From Bolinopsis microptera (Eukaryota; Ctenophora; Tentaculata; Lobata; Bolinopsidae), in the NCBI RefSeq assembly GCF_026151205.1, contig NC_087076.1, positions 3,869,902-3,929,901 of the forward strand: a stretch of 60,000 nucleotides of DNA, given 5' to 3'. Below are positions 26,124-36,533 of this stretch, one piece after another. A program made the position numbers and the translations under genes. The stretch's first letter is position 1, and each line of letters begins with the position of its first letter. The notes under the pieces were generated by a model that worked only from the letters and a program-made list of their open reading frames with translations, ran no database searches and was not told where the DNA came from.

Positions 26124-26178
26124 TCCCAACGAGCTATACCAAGCATAGTTTCAGATGAGAACAGCCGCGATAAATCAG
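26124..26178. repeat. Direct repeat, partner at 27472-27526
   Basis: About 54 bp beginning ATCCCAACGAGCTA and ending with GATAAATC recur at 27472-27526 with few differences. A near-palindrome CTATAGGAACTAGAATTCC just before it (about 26097) also recurs at about 26782. The interval between the direct repeats contains the hAT MITE, a LINE-like C-terminus and a large inverted repeat. Confidence 0.75.
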
Positions 26179-26187
26179 CAGGCTAGT

Positions 26188-26476
26188 CAGTGGCGTAACG
26201 AAAGGCCCTGCTGACCCCGCTGTGCAGGGGGGCGCCGTCTTAGGGGGCGCCAAATCGTCGTTTGAATGTGGGACAATATCGAAAAGTTAACTTAAGTACT
26301 AGCAAAACTGCGCGTTTTGCTCTAGATACACACTTTTTTAGAGATTTTACCGGCGTATTCTTTAAAATCACCTAATTTGTTCAATTTTAGGGAGGGGCAC
26401 CAAAAGGGGAGGGGGCGCCAACAGGGGGGGCGCTTTTTTCGGCATGGGGGCGCCAACAGGCAACGTTACGCCACTG
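26188..26476. mobile_element. hAT-type MITE with perfect 8-bp target duplication
   Basis: The 289-bp element starts CAGTGGCGTAACG and ends CGTTACGCCACTG, a perfect 13-bp terminal inverted repeat. It is flanked by AGGCTAGT on both sides (26180-26187 and 26477-26484). An 8-bp duplication with CAGTGGCG-like ends is typical of the hAT superfamily. It has no coding capacity and would need a hAT transposase in trans. A diverged copy lies at 46658-46942, and a lone GTTACGCCACTG is at about 54788. Confidence 0.92.
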
Positions 26477-26822
26477 AGGCTAGTACTCTTTATTATGTAT
26501 TAAAGTCACTATTGTGAGCATGGATATAATGAGGAGTGTGCTAGTAGCAGTTAGAGGTGTACGTGGAAAGGCAAAGAAGGCATGGACTGCCCCTATATCC
26601 AATGTCTCCTTCAACCTGATACCTGAGGAGAAGAGCTACGAGGGATAGATGATATCTATTGCTCAGGATTTACGATTGTGCTCTGCCAATTGCATCACTT
26701 GATTTAATTTATTGTATATATACTGTTTGGTTCACTAATTCTTCAAAGAAATGTTTTCAGATACACTTTTTAAAAAAAAACTATAGGAACTACAATTCCT
26801 ATACTTTTTCAGCAAAGGGCTC

Positions 26823-27098
26823 AAGGCTATTGAGGACGAAAGTCACGTATTGATTGACTGTTTGCTCTACTCCTCAGTTAGGGAAAAATTCAATTTTCAT
26901 CCCCAAAACATTACTGACCTAACCGGTTTGCTCTCCAACAAAACTCTAGATCCTACCACACTCACTGCCGCAGCAAGAGCAATCCATTCAATTCTCTCTG
27001 TGAATGAACAATATACAGCCTATTATAAGAGCCCAGATTTCCACTCAAATACTGGCAAGTGCATAACAGTGGAGTTCCCACCTAAGAGTGAAAACTGA
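26823..27098 (+). pseudogene. C-terminal fragment of a retroelement-like ORF
   Basis: The frame begins IEDESHVLIDCLLYSSVREKF, which resembles the EDE-H-L--C--Y---R motif near the C-terminus of many non-LTR retrotransposon ORF2 proteins. It then runs 70 codons to a stop after PPKSEN. Nothing recognisable precedes it in frame. The last 35 bases of the frame lie inside the left arm of the inverted repeat at 27061-27264. The assignment rests on that short motif only. Confidence 0.45.
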
Positions 27099-27264
27099 GA
27101 GGTGGCGCGCTTGAAAGGTGGCGCGGTGTATGCAGAGTATATGCGATAATTCAAACGTAATGAAAGCTAATGTCAGCCGCGCCGCAAGGCTGACATTATC
27201 ATACCTTTTCATCAGGCGCGCCACCTCTCAGTTTCACTCGTAGGTGGGAACTCCACTGTAATGC
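27061..27264. repeat. 50-bp inverted repeat with nested hairpin
   Basis: Left arm 27061-27110 and right arm about 27216-27264 are reverse complements with only a few differences, sharing ACAGTGGAGTTCCCACCTA and CTGAGAGGTGGCGCGC. The loop contains a second stem, AATGTCAGCC (27169-27178) pairing with GGCTGACATT (27188-27197). From 27265 to 28222 no other gene is supported; TTTGTATCC microsatellite units lie at about 27441-27470. Confidence 0.85.
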
Positions 27265-28222
27265 TATAGGACCTTAAAATAAAATTGAACCATACAAACT
27301 CGATTTATTTATTTTTCTAAAACTAGCATTATATAACATTTCTAAACTATCCCTACACATTTGTAAATAATTAGAATTGTGTAACTTAAATTATAATTTC
27401 AGAACTACAACTATTGTGTACTCAATAAAGTAATTATCACTTTTGTATCCTTTGTATCCTTGTATCCTTGTATCCCAACGAGCTACACCAAGCATAGTTT
27501 CAGATGAGAACAGCCGTGATAAATCTAGTACAATCATGATAGTAATAGTAAGTGTGTGCTCCTGTAATTATATTAGATTAGATTACTGCAATATTAGATT
27601 AGATTAATATTACTGCAATTTAAAATTGTTTGGAGTCTACTACGTAGTATCTTTTAAGTCAGCAGCCTGTGATTGTATTAAACAGCATTTTTAGCAAACA
27701 GTGCTTTGTAGGTTTATAACAATTATATAACCTACCAAGACGTGCGCTGAATTGGACTCGTTGATCATGGCTGTCTATTTGGAACAAATATTTTACAAGT
27801 ATCACACGTTTAACAGTGCTGCATGATGGTATTATTTTGTTCACATTTTTAGACAACTTTTAGTTTCAAATTTATCAAGATCAGAGATCGAGGGTGTCTA
27901 ACCTTATAGCTAGACAATTACTATTGTTGAAATCACCTGTTTATATTGTTTTAACAATTTAATTATCAAAAAGTTATCAAATATAAAAATACCGACAAAG
28001 ATAACAATATGATATTTGATACACCTCCAAGGCCCAAGCATCACCCATGCAGGTGGCCGTGGTATCATCTGTATAGTAGGCTAATATTCAGCATATTGAT
28101 TGCCATCATGTCTCAACTCTTAGCTATCCATAACAATAGGAGTTATACAGCCTTCTTTGGTTACTTGTAAAATCACCAATCAATTCATCATTATATATTA
28201 ACGTAATGTTACTGTGTTGCAG

Positions 28223-28534
28223 GATGCGCCCTACAAGAACAATATTTTTGTAATGAATTCAGTGCGAATCAAGTCATCAGCTGTGGTAACAGCTTACATT
28301 AAGCATCGTCGATATCCAGCTTGGACTGCGTTTTATATTAAACGGAGGGATATTGTAAACGACCAGTTTGGACTGTCACACTTTAACTGGGAGGTTGATG
28401 ACGTAATTATGTTCTGTCAATCATCATACACCCAGGGAGATCAAAGAGTGGTCCATCTAATGCAGAAACCTGTAGAACAAATAGACCTGAACGCTCTCAT
28501 CATTGCAGGCAATGCGATTTTTGTGTTCGAATGA
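28223..28534 (+). CDS. Terminal coding exon of an unrecognised host gene
   Basis: After a good acceptor (ACTGTGTTGCAG, ending 28222) an open frame of 103 codons begins DAPYKNNIFVMNSVRI and runs to a TGA at 28532. It includes AWTAFYIKRRDIVNDQFGLS and ends FVFE. Its composition is that of a folded soluble domain, not a repeat. No paralogue is seen in the window, which argues for host origin. I could not find its upstream exons, so the true frame entry (phase 0) is inferred. AATAAA at about 29020 could be the polyadenylation signal. Identity unknown. Confidence 0.5.
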   Translation, partial: DAPYKNNIFVMNSVRIKSSAVVTAYIKHRRYPAWTAFYIKRRDIVNDQFGLSHFNWEVDDVIMFCQSSYTQGDQRVVHLMQKPVEQIDLNALIIAGNAIFVFE

Positions 28535-28741
28535 TGGACCACCACTGCATGTGATCAATAACTGTATGCTATTACAACTATGATATTTATGAGAACCTTG
28601 CTTTTGTTCTTGTGGTGCTGTTTTATGGAACTATGACATGTGGCCCTAAGTGTGGCATATTTCAAATGGAGATTCTGTGATGTTTGCGTTTGATGATCTG
28701 CCAAATATTTGCTTAGGAGCATGGTGCCTGCCTATTGCTGG

Positions 28742-28768
28742 CCCCCCCCCCCCCCCCTCCCCCCCCCA
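28742..28768. repeat. Poly(C) tract
   Basis: Sixteen C, one T and nine more C lie in the presumed 3' UTR of the preceding exon. From here to 29990 the DNA is AT-rich and I see no gene. Confidence 0.85.
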
Positions 28769-29990
28769 CCATGGGTTTACCATTTTGAATCGTTGGTTAT
28801 ATCTCGCTGATCATGTCTGGTAATGACTAAGCATCGAGTACAAGCAGCTGAAAGCATGGAAAGGAGCTGTTTCCCCTTACGACAGAGGGTCTAAAGCTAA
28901 TTGGCATATGCATATGGAGTTAAAAGTGGAAAATGGAGTCCGACTTTTTGTGGCCATGCCTATATGTCGTATAATTATTGGACTGAGGTGAATCTTGATA
29001 ATTAGAGCCTGAATAATGCAAATAAAAAGATACTTGGACCTGTTCATAAAATTTGAAAAAACAATTTAATCGTTTTATATGTTTGTTCAGTTGCTGGTTT
29101 CATTATTCAAAGATGCTATATAATAGGTTACATTGGTAATGCTGTATATCCCATATCTTTATTAAAGAATAAGTTTAATATAATGTTGTTGTTTAAACTT
29201 TTAGAGTACGGAAAAAATAATAGCTAGCAGGAGCACGTTTTGCATAAATTACTATAGACAATATCTCTGGGAGTATGTGCATTTGTGCACTTTATACTTG
29301 AACAGTAAATATTCAGGTTTAAAGTATACGATCCCTAAAATATTACTTGACTAGTGAATGAATGAATGATTGATCAACAACATTTTTTGAATCAGTGCTT
29401 GGGAAATTTAACCATTAATTATAATGTTTAAACTTGTATGACCTGCTTTGCGATTTTCTTGGTTTTCTATGTTCTAATCTGTATATTTGCTTAAGATTTG
29501 TTTCTTATTTTCTAGCCATCCTTAAAATTTATGATTGGGTTATTCTTTTACAGTGATATTTGAATTTTGAGTTGGCATGTTATAAGATCCAAAAAGTACA
29601 ATATCTACTTTAAAAGTAGATGTGAGTACTACAAACATTGGTAACTCATTATTTATATATGTCAATATATAATTTGTGTTGGTTATAAAATATTCCCGAT
29701 ATATTTATTCTCGTTTCTCTATGCATGCCTTGTTGAACAGGAGACTGCAAAAAATTTCCGTTTTCCATTAGATATCTTTGATTTGCCGGGGTAGTAGTTA
29801 TTAAACAAATTTAACCAGTTCTTGATGAATTAGAACTAAGAATGATGTTGTAGTTTGTCAAAGACTAGAATGAAAATTTTAATATTAAGTAAAATTTGGA
29901 GATCGTTAGTACTATATTATACACAATCTAATAATTGCTGATATTTGTGATATGAAACAAGATAAAACAAACTTTATTATTATGTTTCAG

Positions 29991-30545
29991 CTCTAGGAAA
30001 TGGATTTTCTTTGACCCTCACAACGCTGCAAGGACCTGCAGAAAAGGTTCAAATATTCCGGTGAAGACCGTAGACCATTATGAATCTATGAATAATCCCA
30101 AGCTCTACTCCTTTCTTTTACTTCTATTCCCCAAAGTCCCTCCCTCACAAGAAGAGATGATATATTTTCTCAAGCCGATGAAGGGAATACATTGAAATGC
30201 TAGAGCAGCAAGACACGACTGGTTTGCGACCATACTTTCAGAGAGAATTTTGAGCCACCGAATCTGGCCGATACGTCATTACAGGAGGAGATAGTTGACA
30301 CTGATAAAGAGTTATATGGTAACTATCAATAACAAGCTCCTACAGGGTATGGTAAGAGTACCCAGTCCCTCAGAATATTTTAGAACCGATGAATATCGGG
30401 GAAGAGGCATTGTAAAATATAGTGACCAGCTTCATAAGATGGCTGCATATCACTAGCTAATCGTGTACTAAGTGAACGAAAATCTGGATCCTTTGGGAAG
30501 GACAAGAGCAAGGAACACTGTTGGTTACCAGATTGGATGGACAAG
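29991..30545 (+). pseudogene. Decayed unrecognised coding region
   Basis: Following an acceptor-like TTATGTTTCAG, protein-like blocks appear in shifting frames. They are RKWIFFDPHNAARTCRKGSN with LYSFLLLLFPKVPPSQEEM (30000-30190), EMLEQQDTTGLRPYFQREF (30195-30250), NLADTSLQEEIVDTDKELYG (30260-30330), VPSPSEYFRTDEYRGRGIVK (30355-30450) and LANRVLSERKSGSFGKDKSK (30455-30560). The blocks look like one protein broken by several frameshifts and stops. I do not recognise the family. It could be a dead transposon gene or a host pseudogene. Confidence 0.4.
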
Positions 30546-30939
30546 AAAGTCAATGAAAGATAACACGACTAATGAATATGACTACAGTGTTTTTACTCCG
30601 GAAACTTTTAAATGCTGAGACTATCAAAAGAGTTCACACGCAACATCATTCTTTGATGACGTTCACCGAGAGAGATAAGACGAAATCCGACTTTCTTTTA
30701 TTACTTGTCTCAAGCGAAGGTTTGTGTCTGCACGGTCCTTTACTGTGTTCGAGTTGTTGTTTATGTCAGGCAACTGTGGAATGCTAAAAAGTTTGCCAAA
30801 TACCTTTCTAAACCAAGGAATCCAGCGTATCAAGTACCATTCCAGCACCATAATACGAACAAGGAACAAATGTTTAGTGTTACCGTCTTTTTACCCCTTG
30901 ACGGACATTAAACTATTTTAGGCATGGCTGTTGACGTTA

Positions 30940-31272
30940 CACTCTCGGACACTGATCAGTATATGAAGGAGTGATGATTATTTTAAGAATTTTCAGACGT
31001 TATCTGTACTTGAGAGACAACTATATATTTTGAATATTTTATTATTTGATTGTTTCACACTTTTCATATTTCATAATTTTATTACTAGGTGGAGGTGATG
31101 TTATTGAGACTTTGGGCGGCCATAAAACTCCTGTTTTGAAAGTTGTCCTCTGTACTTGTTTCACTGACCCACGCTTTATAGCATTTATACATTTCGGCCC
31201 ATTTTATATGTTTGTTCGACTTGCTGTACATTTGTATATTTGCTATTTTGTAAAAGTTTCAAATCAAGCTCT
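30940..31272 (+). repeat. LINE-associated dispersed repeat, copy 1
   Basis: The block from GGACACTGATCAGTATA to TTTCAAATCAA matches 52645-52890 for its first part. The last 85 bp, from TAGCATTTATACATTTCGG, match the reverse complement of 55016-55108. At 52.6 kb it follows a LINE RRM-type ORF1. This copy is continuous across TAGCAT and so shows the arrangement before the inversion at 52.9-55.1 kb. The 87-codon frame here is not treated as a gene, because the conserved stretch is a repeat. From 31273 to 31763 there is only AT-rich sequence with (TA)n and GTATACAAT microsatellites. Confidence 0.8.
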
Positions 31273-31763
31273 GACAAAAACGAACAGACAAAGTAAACTG
31301 GGCAGATAAAATGTATAACTATACAATCTTACTATATATAAAGCGAGACGATATATGTTTATCCGTGCCATTTTACTGACACCACGGCATCAACTTTAAC
31401 GCTACTTTCCGCAAAAACTGTAAAAGATATACAACTGAAACTTTTTTGACTGGACCAAATGCTTTAATGGCCTCCAAATCAGCATGAAAAAATAAAAAAT
31501 AGGCCAAGAAATAGAAGTTTTAGAGCCCCAAATTTGTACCCACAAGTGGTGTCAAAAACGCGAATTAAATAGATAATAATCATTTTAGTCTCTTGAGTCT
31601 TGACACCATTTTAGGGTTATACGGGTTCCTGCTACTGCTAGTGTATATAATGTCTACAGTGTATACAATGTATACAATGTAGACAATGTATATATATTGT
31701 ATATATATATATATATATTGTATGCAATGTAAAATGTATAGAGTAACGATTATAACTTTGCAG

Positions 31764-33561
31764 AGGTGTAGTTGATCCCTTGCTTGATGTGATAGTATGG
31801 ACCCAACTCCTCTTGGTCACAGCGCTGTGTCTTGATAGAGCTGTGCATATCTGTCGACCAATCACATACTATCTCAAAGCCTATATGATGGTTCTGATTC
31901 TTCTGATCAGTCCTGCTTTTCCTTTTCTAACGCTGACCTTGCCGTATATCATCGCTGCCCGAGTCACCATGCAGGAGAGTGAGAGTAGAGGTATATCTGG
32001 AAAAGCTGTATTTCTTTGTTCACTCGCAGAGATTTATGACAAGGAGGGAAAACACGTGGCCAACATTAAAGTCTTCATGGGTAAGAAAATTATCTGAAGA
32101 TTTTATAATCTTAGAGTTATTTAATCTATCAGTCCTCTCTTTGAATCATGGCACTTTTTATGTCATGTCATTTTTATTCAAGTAGAAAGTATATATAGTT
32201 ATACTTTAAGATATATATATATATATATACTTAAAGATTTTGAAATTATTTTTGTTCGTTTTATATATACAGATATAGAAAGATCAAAGAGAACTTCAAA
32301 ATCTTAAAATCAGGCTGCTCTGTATAATTCTATAACTGGTCGACAACTGGAAACACACCACGTGACACAAACCAATCAATCAGAGCAAAGTATTTATACC
32401 ACGTGACACAAACCAATCAATCAGAGCAAAGTATTTATACCACGTGACACAAACCAATCAATCAGGCTGCACTCTATCACTGGGAACAGTCTATCCCTGG
32501 AAACACTCGGAGTTCTACCAAACATGGGAAAACGTTTCGAACCCTCTCGTTCTACTTCTAGCGGTAGCTGCTCTGATTGGAAGTTGCGCTGTTATAATCA
32601 GAATGCTGCTTCGGAGTGCTCAATTTCAGCAAAGCAATTCTGCCAGGTTATCCCACCGATAAAATGCTGCTCTAGGAAATGAACTATTTTTGAACCACTA
32701 CACTTTTGTTCAATGTTGATAGGAAATAATTCTGTGACTTAAGTAAAAACATTCGATCCATCCTATGATTACAATCTTAAACTTGCAATCGTTAACACCA
32801 TCATATTACAGGGTAGTAAAGAGTATTAGAAAGACATGTACCATTTCCATGGTCCAAGGAGTTCTGATCTTAGCCTCAAGCCTCCCACTTCGATGTTACC
32901 AGATAAAAGACAGACTCTGTACTTCTTGTGATGGATTTAGTGTGGTAAGTAGGGGGGGGGGGGGGGGCTAACCCGCCACGCCAACAGAAAGGTTTCGATT
33001 GTTGATTGTATTTCTCCCAAAACTGAAGCTAACTCGCCCTTTTATGCTTTATGTCTGCCCTTGCTTTGTTGCTTGTGATATTTTGAAGGAATATGCTCAT
33101 TTTGCAACTACATGACCACCAGTTGGACTTAACGATTGGTTGTAGCTTCTTTGGTCTTTATCTTATAATATCACTTCTTAGTTAGCATAATATTAATATA
33201 ATTGACGATTCAAATAATTGATATCACCGCAGTATTATATAATGGTAGCGAGATTGTTGGTTTTCCTTGGCCCGATGTTCAATCCCTGGCTGTATTCCAT
33301 TAGAATGGGCAACGTAAGGACCTTTCTAGCTACCAAAAAGGACCGAGTTTTCAATTCAGGTATGTTTTTTCTACTTCATACGCAAACATTTGGTTGGATC
33401 ATGTCGCAGAGGAAGAGGGTTTGGAAATGCTGACGGAGGAGAAAGGAAGAAGGGAGGAGGTAGCTAGGAGGGTTAAAGCTGACTTCATCAGAAATCTTAA
33501 TTTCGGTCAAAGCTTTCGCTTTTCAGGGGCTAAAACAGGAATGAAATGGGAAAAAACTTGA
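31764..33561 (+). CDS. Rhodopsin-like (class A) GPCR, 3' five coding exons
   Basis: Exons are 31764-32080, 32466-32646, 32812-32944, 33233-33359 and 33410-33561, each with GT-AG borders and matching phases (1, 2, 0, 1). Exon one gives TM3 (LLDVIVWTQLLLVTALCLDR) ending in DRA where most receptors have DRY, then TM4. Exon two gives an extracellular loop Cys and TM5 (NPLVLLLAVAALIGSCAVII). Exon three is TM6 with a Cys-containing loop. Exon four is TM7 with NPWLYSIR, the NPxxY motif. Exon five is a charged cytoplasmic tail ending at TGA 33559; its upstream intron is only 50 bp. The exons for the N-terminus, TM1 and TM2 were not found. The protein is a plasma-membrane receptor; ligand unknown. Confidence 0.85.
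32359..32465. repeat. 41-bp tandem repeat containing the 3' splice site
   Basis: CACGTGACACAAACCAATCA begins copies at 32359, 32400 and 32441. The third is cut after 25 bp exactly at the AG used as acceptor for the second GPCR exon listed here. Each copy contains the same ACCAATCAATCAG acceptor context. Two full and one partial copy are therefore stacked at the intron end. Confidence 0.9.
32952..32967. repeat. Poly(G) tract next to a splice donor
   Basis: Sixteen G lie seven bases downstream of the GPCR exon boundary (donor GTAAGT at 32945). Confidence 0.9.
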
Positions 33562-33699
33562 TCAATGCTATGATTACAGATTAACGTCTTATTAACAAGG
33601 GAATGCAATATGTAAAAACATTGTTTCGACTGTAAAGTGTAAATTCACACTCAACAAAATTTGAACCTAAAAATACATAGTTCCGAAATAAAGTTGACA

Positions 33700-33924
33700 A
33701 TGGTAGATAGATGGGGTTATAGAATAAATGAAATATGGCAGAGCAACGATCTTGATGGGTTGCCGGTTGACATCGTCAATCAACTGTTTCCTACTCTTCC
33801 CTTTTTCGACCATACTTATATGACCCCCGATGAAATGAGCTTCCAGGATAAACCTTATTTTACTTTAAGCATTTATCTAGAGGTGCTAATCAGACGAGGT
33901 CTTTTTTTGTTACGAAAAGCATAA
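33700..33924 (+). other. Unrecognised 74-codon ORF
   Basis: The ATG-initiated frame begins MVDRWGYRINEIWQSNDLDG and contains LFPTLPFFDHTYMTPDEMSF. It has mixed composition and could be an exon, but I found no splice partner or known domain. GC-rich hairpins follow at 33977-34022 (GCACGC-GAA-GCGTGC, then TCCGGCC...GGCCGGA). Confidence 0.25.
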
Positions 33925-34069
33925 GTGTTGAAAATCAAAAGCACTAGAGCTTTGCTACATGTTGCAAGCCTCTCTCGTGCACGCGAAGCGTGCAATCCGG
34001 CCGTGCACTCCGGCCGGAGGCTATTAATCTAAAAATATAATCACTAACTGTTCAGCTCGCGGAGTACAA

Positions 34070-34357
34070 ATGTCGCTAAGTAGTCGAGTCCAGAGCAAAT
34101 CAAGGAAGAATCAAAGTCCAGGTGCAGTGCACAAGAGCCCAGGTGCAGTGCACAAGAGTCCAGGTGCGGTGCACAAGAGTCCAGGTGCAGCGTACAAGAG
34201 TCCAGGTGTAGCGTACAAGAGTCCAGGTGCAGTGCACAAGAGTCCAGGTGCAGTGCACAAGAGTCCAGGTGTAGCGTACAAGAGTCCAGGTGCAGTGCAC
34301 AAGAGTCCAAGTGCAGCGCACAAGAGTCCAAGTGCAGCGCACAATAGAGTACAATAG
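34070..34357 (+). CDS. ORF built on a 7-residue KSPGAVH repeat
   Basis: ATG at 34070 opens 95 codons, most of them about eleven copies of a 21-bp minisatellite (GTCCAGGTGCAGTGCACAAG core) encoding KSPGAVH, KSPGAAY, KSPGVAY or KSPSAAH. The period is a multiple of three, so the frame is kept, and most variation is within the Gly-Ala-Val-His positions. The repeated K-S-P resembles SPK-type motifs of linker-histone tails and sperm basic proteins. The three short ACAATAGAGT units after the array end the frame. Transcription is unproven; it may simply be a minisatellite. Confidence 0.35.
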   Translation: MSLSSRVQSKSRKNQSPGAVHKSPGAVHKSPGAVHKSPGAAYKSPGVAYKSPGAVHKSPGAVHKSPGVAYKSPGAVHKSPSAAHKSPSAAHNRVQ

Positions 34358-34419
34358 AGTACAATAGAGTACAAGAGTCCAGGTACAAAAAAGAAAAGCC
34401 CGGTTAATGTTTGAAACAG

Positions 34420-35923
34420 TCCAACAACTTCTGTCTGAGTATTATAATAGAGTAAGAACAGTTCCAAAACTTCAGTCAGGCCACTTTTCAAGCTAAACAC
34501 GGCGTAACACAACTAAAGAAAGATGGAGGTTTGATAAGAAATTTTAAAAATATACAGCGTCTCTGCGGGACTGTGAAACAATAGTTTATTATGATGGATT
34601 GATTTCAGAAGTGAACGAGGACTAAACTAGAAGCACTAGATTTAATTAAGTTAAATAACTAACGACAAAGCAACGATTTAATAATTAATTAAAAAATCTC
34701 GTGTTATTTCTGCATTTTGACCGATTTTAAACCGATCTGTGTATATTCCACCCTGTTCTACATTGTGTTTTATCTTGATTGCTCCTTCTAGTTTCTATGA
34801 ATCTGATAAAGTTTATTATTGATACCAGTAACTATGAACTAGTTTGTATTCGAATACACCCAGATCTATAAAGTGATTAATCGGCTGTAGCTGAATCTAC
34901 TTCCTAAATAAGGGTACCTAAATCCTGGACCAGCTTTATCAGCAATGATCACATGTGTCCTACTTTTAGCCGATGGCTTTACAAAAATGTTAAGTTAATG
35001 AACGTTTAAATCACATTCATTTCCGGCATTGTATGATTGAATAATAAATTAAATCTTAATTATTGCTTGTACGTACGTATCGGTATAGCTAGTAGGCTGG
35101 CAACGCGCGTTACGTTCAGTATAATACAAATTAAAGTACGTGCGTGCGATCGATATAATTAATATACGTAGGTACGTGGTTTGCGCTATGATAAGTTAAA
35201 TATTTACGACACGCCTTCCAAAAGACCCAACGATATTTCCTCCAGCCTCAAGCAGACACAGGTAAAGCCTTTAAACGTGGTACGCCTTTAAAAGCAGAAA
35301 ACTCAAACGGACAGTTAAAGGGGCATTAGTCTAGGAGAAAACAATCGTTATTTTACAAGCTTCATATAATTACTAATTGACCATCTTATAAATACGAGCT
35401 GCTAAGTCTTAACCTTGAAGCTAATACAAACTCTTCAATAATATAGTTTAAATCCAAATAATATGGCTTACCATATCCGTCTAATAGATACTGAAATCCG
35501 AACAATAATCGTGCGAAAATTACTACTAAACATTGTCAATCTTTATAAAGGAGCAGGCCTAAGTTCAGTTCCCATAGCAACAGTCAACACAGATGAAGTA
35601 TAGTGGCCAGCCTTCATTTGCCACTCATCTTTGTTTTATTTCGTTTATAATATATATCTTTTTTTGGAAAACAAATAGAATAATATATAACAATATAATT
35701 TACAACAATGTATATCGACCAGATTTGAAACAACAATTAATTGAGTCCATGGGACTCATAATTAGCTAAGCTTTAATTCAAAGCATGCGAACTCAAAGTC
35801 GCTTTCACAACTTTTGTCAACTGAATTGACAGAAGATCTGGTTCCTCTTATACACAGGAGAACCAGCTTCCTGATAATAAATGATAATTTACATCTCGTT
35901 ACATTTCGTTTATAATAGTTTGT
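34420..35923. other. Region without recognised genes
   Basis: The stretch is AT-rich with no supported ORF, repeat family or splice pattern. Short TACGTACGTA-like dyads lie around 35068-35078 and 35136-35178. Confidence 0.5.
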
Positions 35924-36325
35924 CAAGGTGCGCAGCTGCAGAACATTCAAAACCGAGCATGCCGTCTGGTTTTTGGATTAAAGAAGAGAGACTCAGTCGA
36001 GGAGAAGCTCAAATCCCTTCATTGGCTCAAGGTGAAGGAGAGGATTGAGTTTAAGTTATGTTTACTGATTTTCAAAGCAGCCAATGGTGTTGCTCCTGCA
36101 TATCTGTGTGCTCTAGTAACATTTGTTAGTTCGAGTAGCAGAAGAACTTCCTCCTTACACCTACCTGTTGGATCTACAAGATCGCACCCAAGAGCGTTTC
36201 AGACTGTTGCTCCGAAAATCTGGAACCAACTACCAATTGAAATTAAGACTTGTTCTGATGTTGATCTGTTCAAAACATTATTAAAAACTCACCTGTTTAA
36301 GAAAAGTTATGGCATGAGCGATTAA
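35924..36325 (+). pseudogene. C-terminal tail of a third LINE family (L2/CR1-like)
   Basis: The frame starts QGAQLQNIQNRACRLVFG and continues through SLHWLKVKERIEFKLCLLIF, NGVAPAYLC and RAFQTVAPKIWNQLPIEI, ending LLKTHLFKKSYG before a stop. These are the hallmarks of the region downstream of RT in many L2/CR1-like LINEs (LHWLPV--RI-FK, P-YL, AP--WN-LP, LKTHLF). It is clearly different in sequence from families A and B. The RT itself is absent, so the copy is 5'-truncated at or near 35924. Confidence 0.88.
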
Positions 36326-36533
36326 TTGACAGTATAACTTTATGTTATTTTCTTAAACTGTTTAGGATGCAACCTAATGTCATGATCTTTTTGAACTTAT
36401 TAGCAATTAGACTGTTAGCTCGCTTCATAAGCATGTCATCTTCGTTCCAAAACATTTTATGTCCTATTCATACACTCCTTGATAGTTATCTTGATCTAGT
36501 ATCTTTGTTTCACACAATCGAGCATAGGAGGAT

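Noticed and set aside
31046-31309. 87-codon ORF as an upstream GPCR exon
   Set aside because: The same sequence occurs after a LINE ORF1 at 52.7 kb and inverted at 55.1 kb, so it is a dispersed repeat.
34044-34512. Minus-strand ORFs rich in Cys/Leu/His across the minisatellite
   Set aside because: Any frame through a 21-bp repeat without stops stays open; the plus-strand frame with ATG and K-S-P is the more plausible one.
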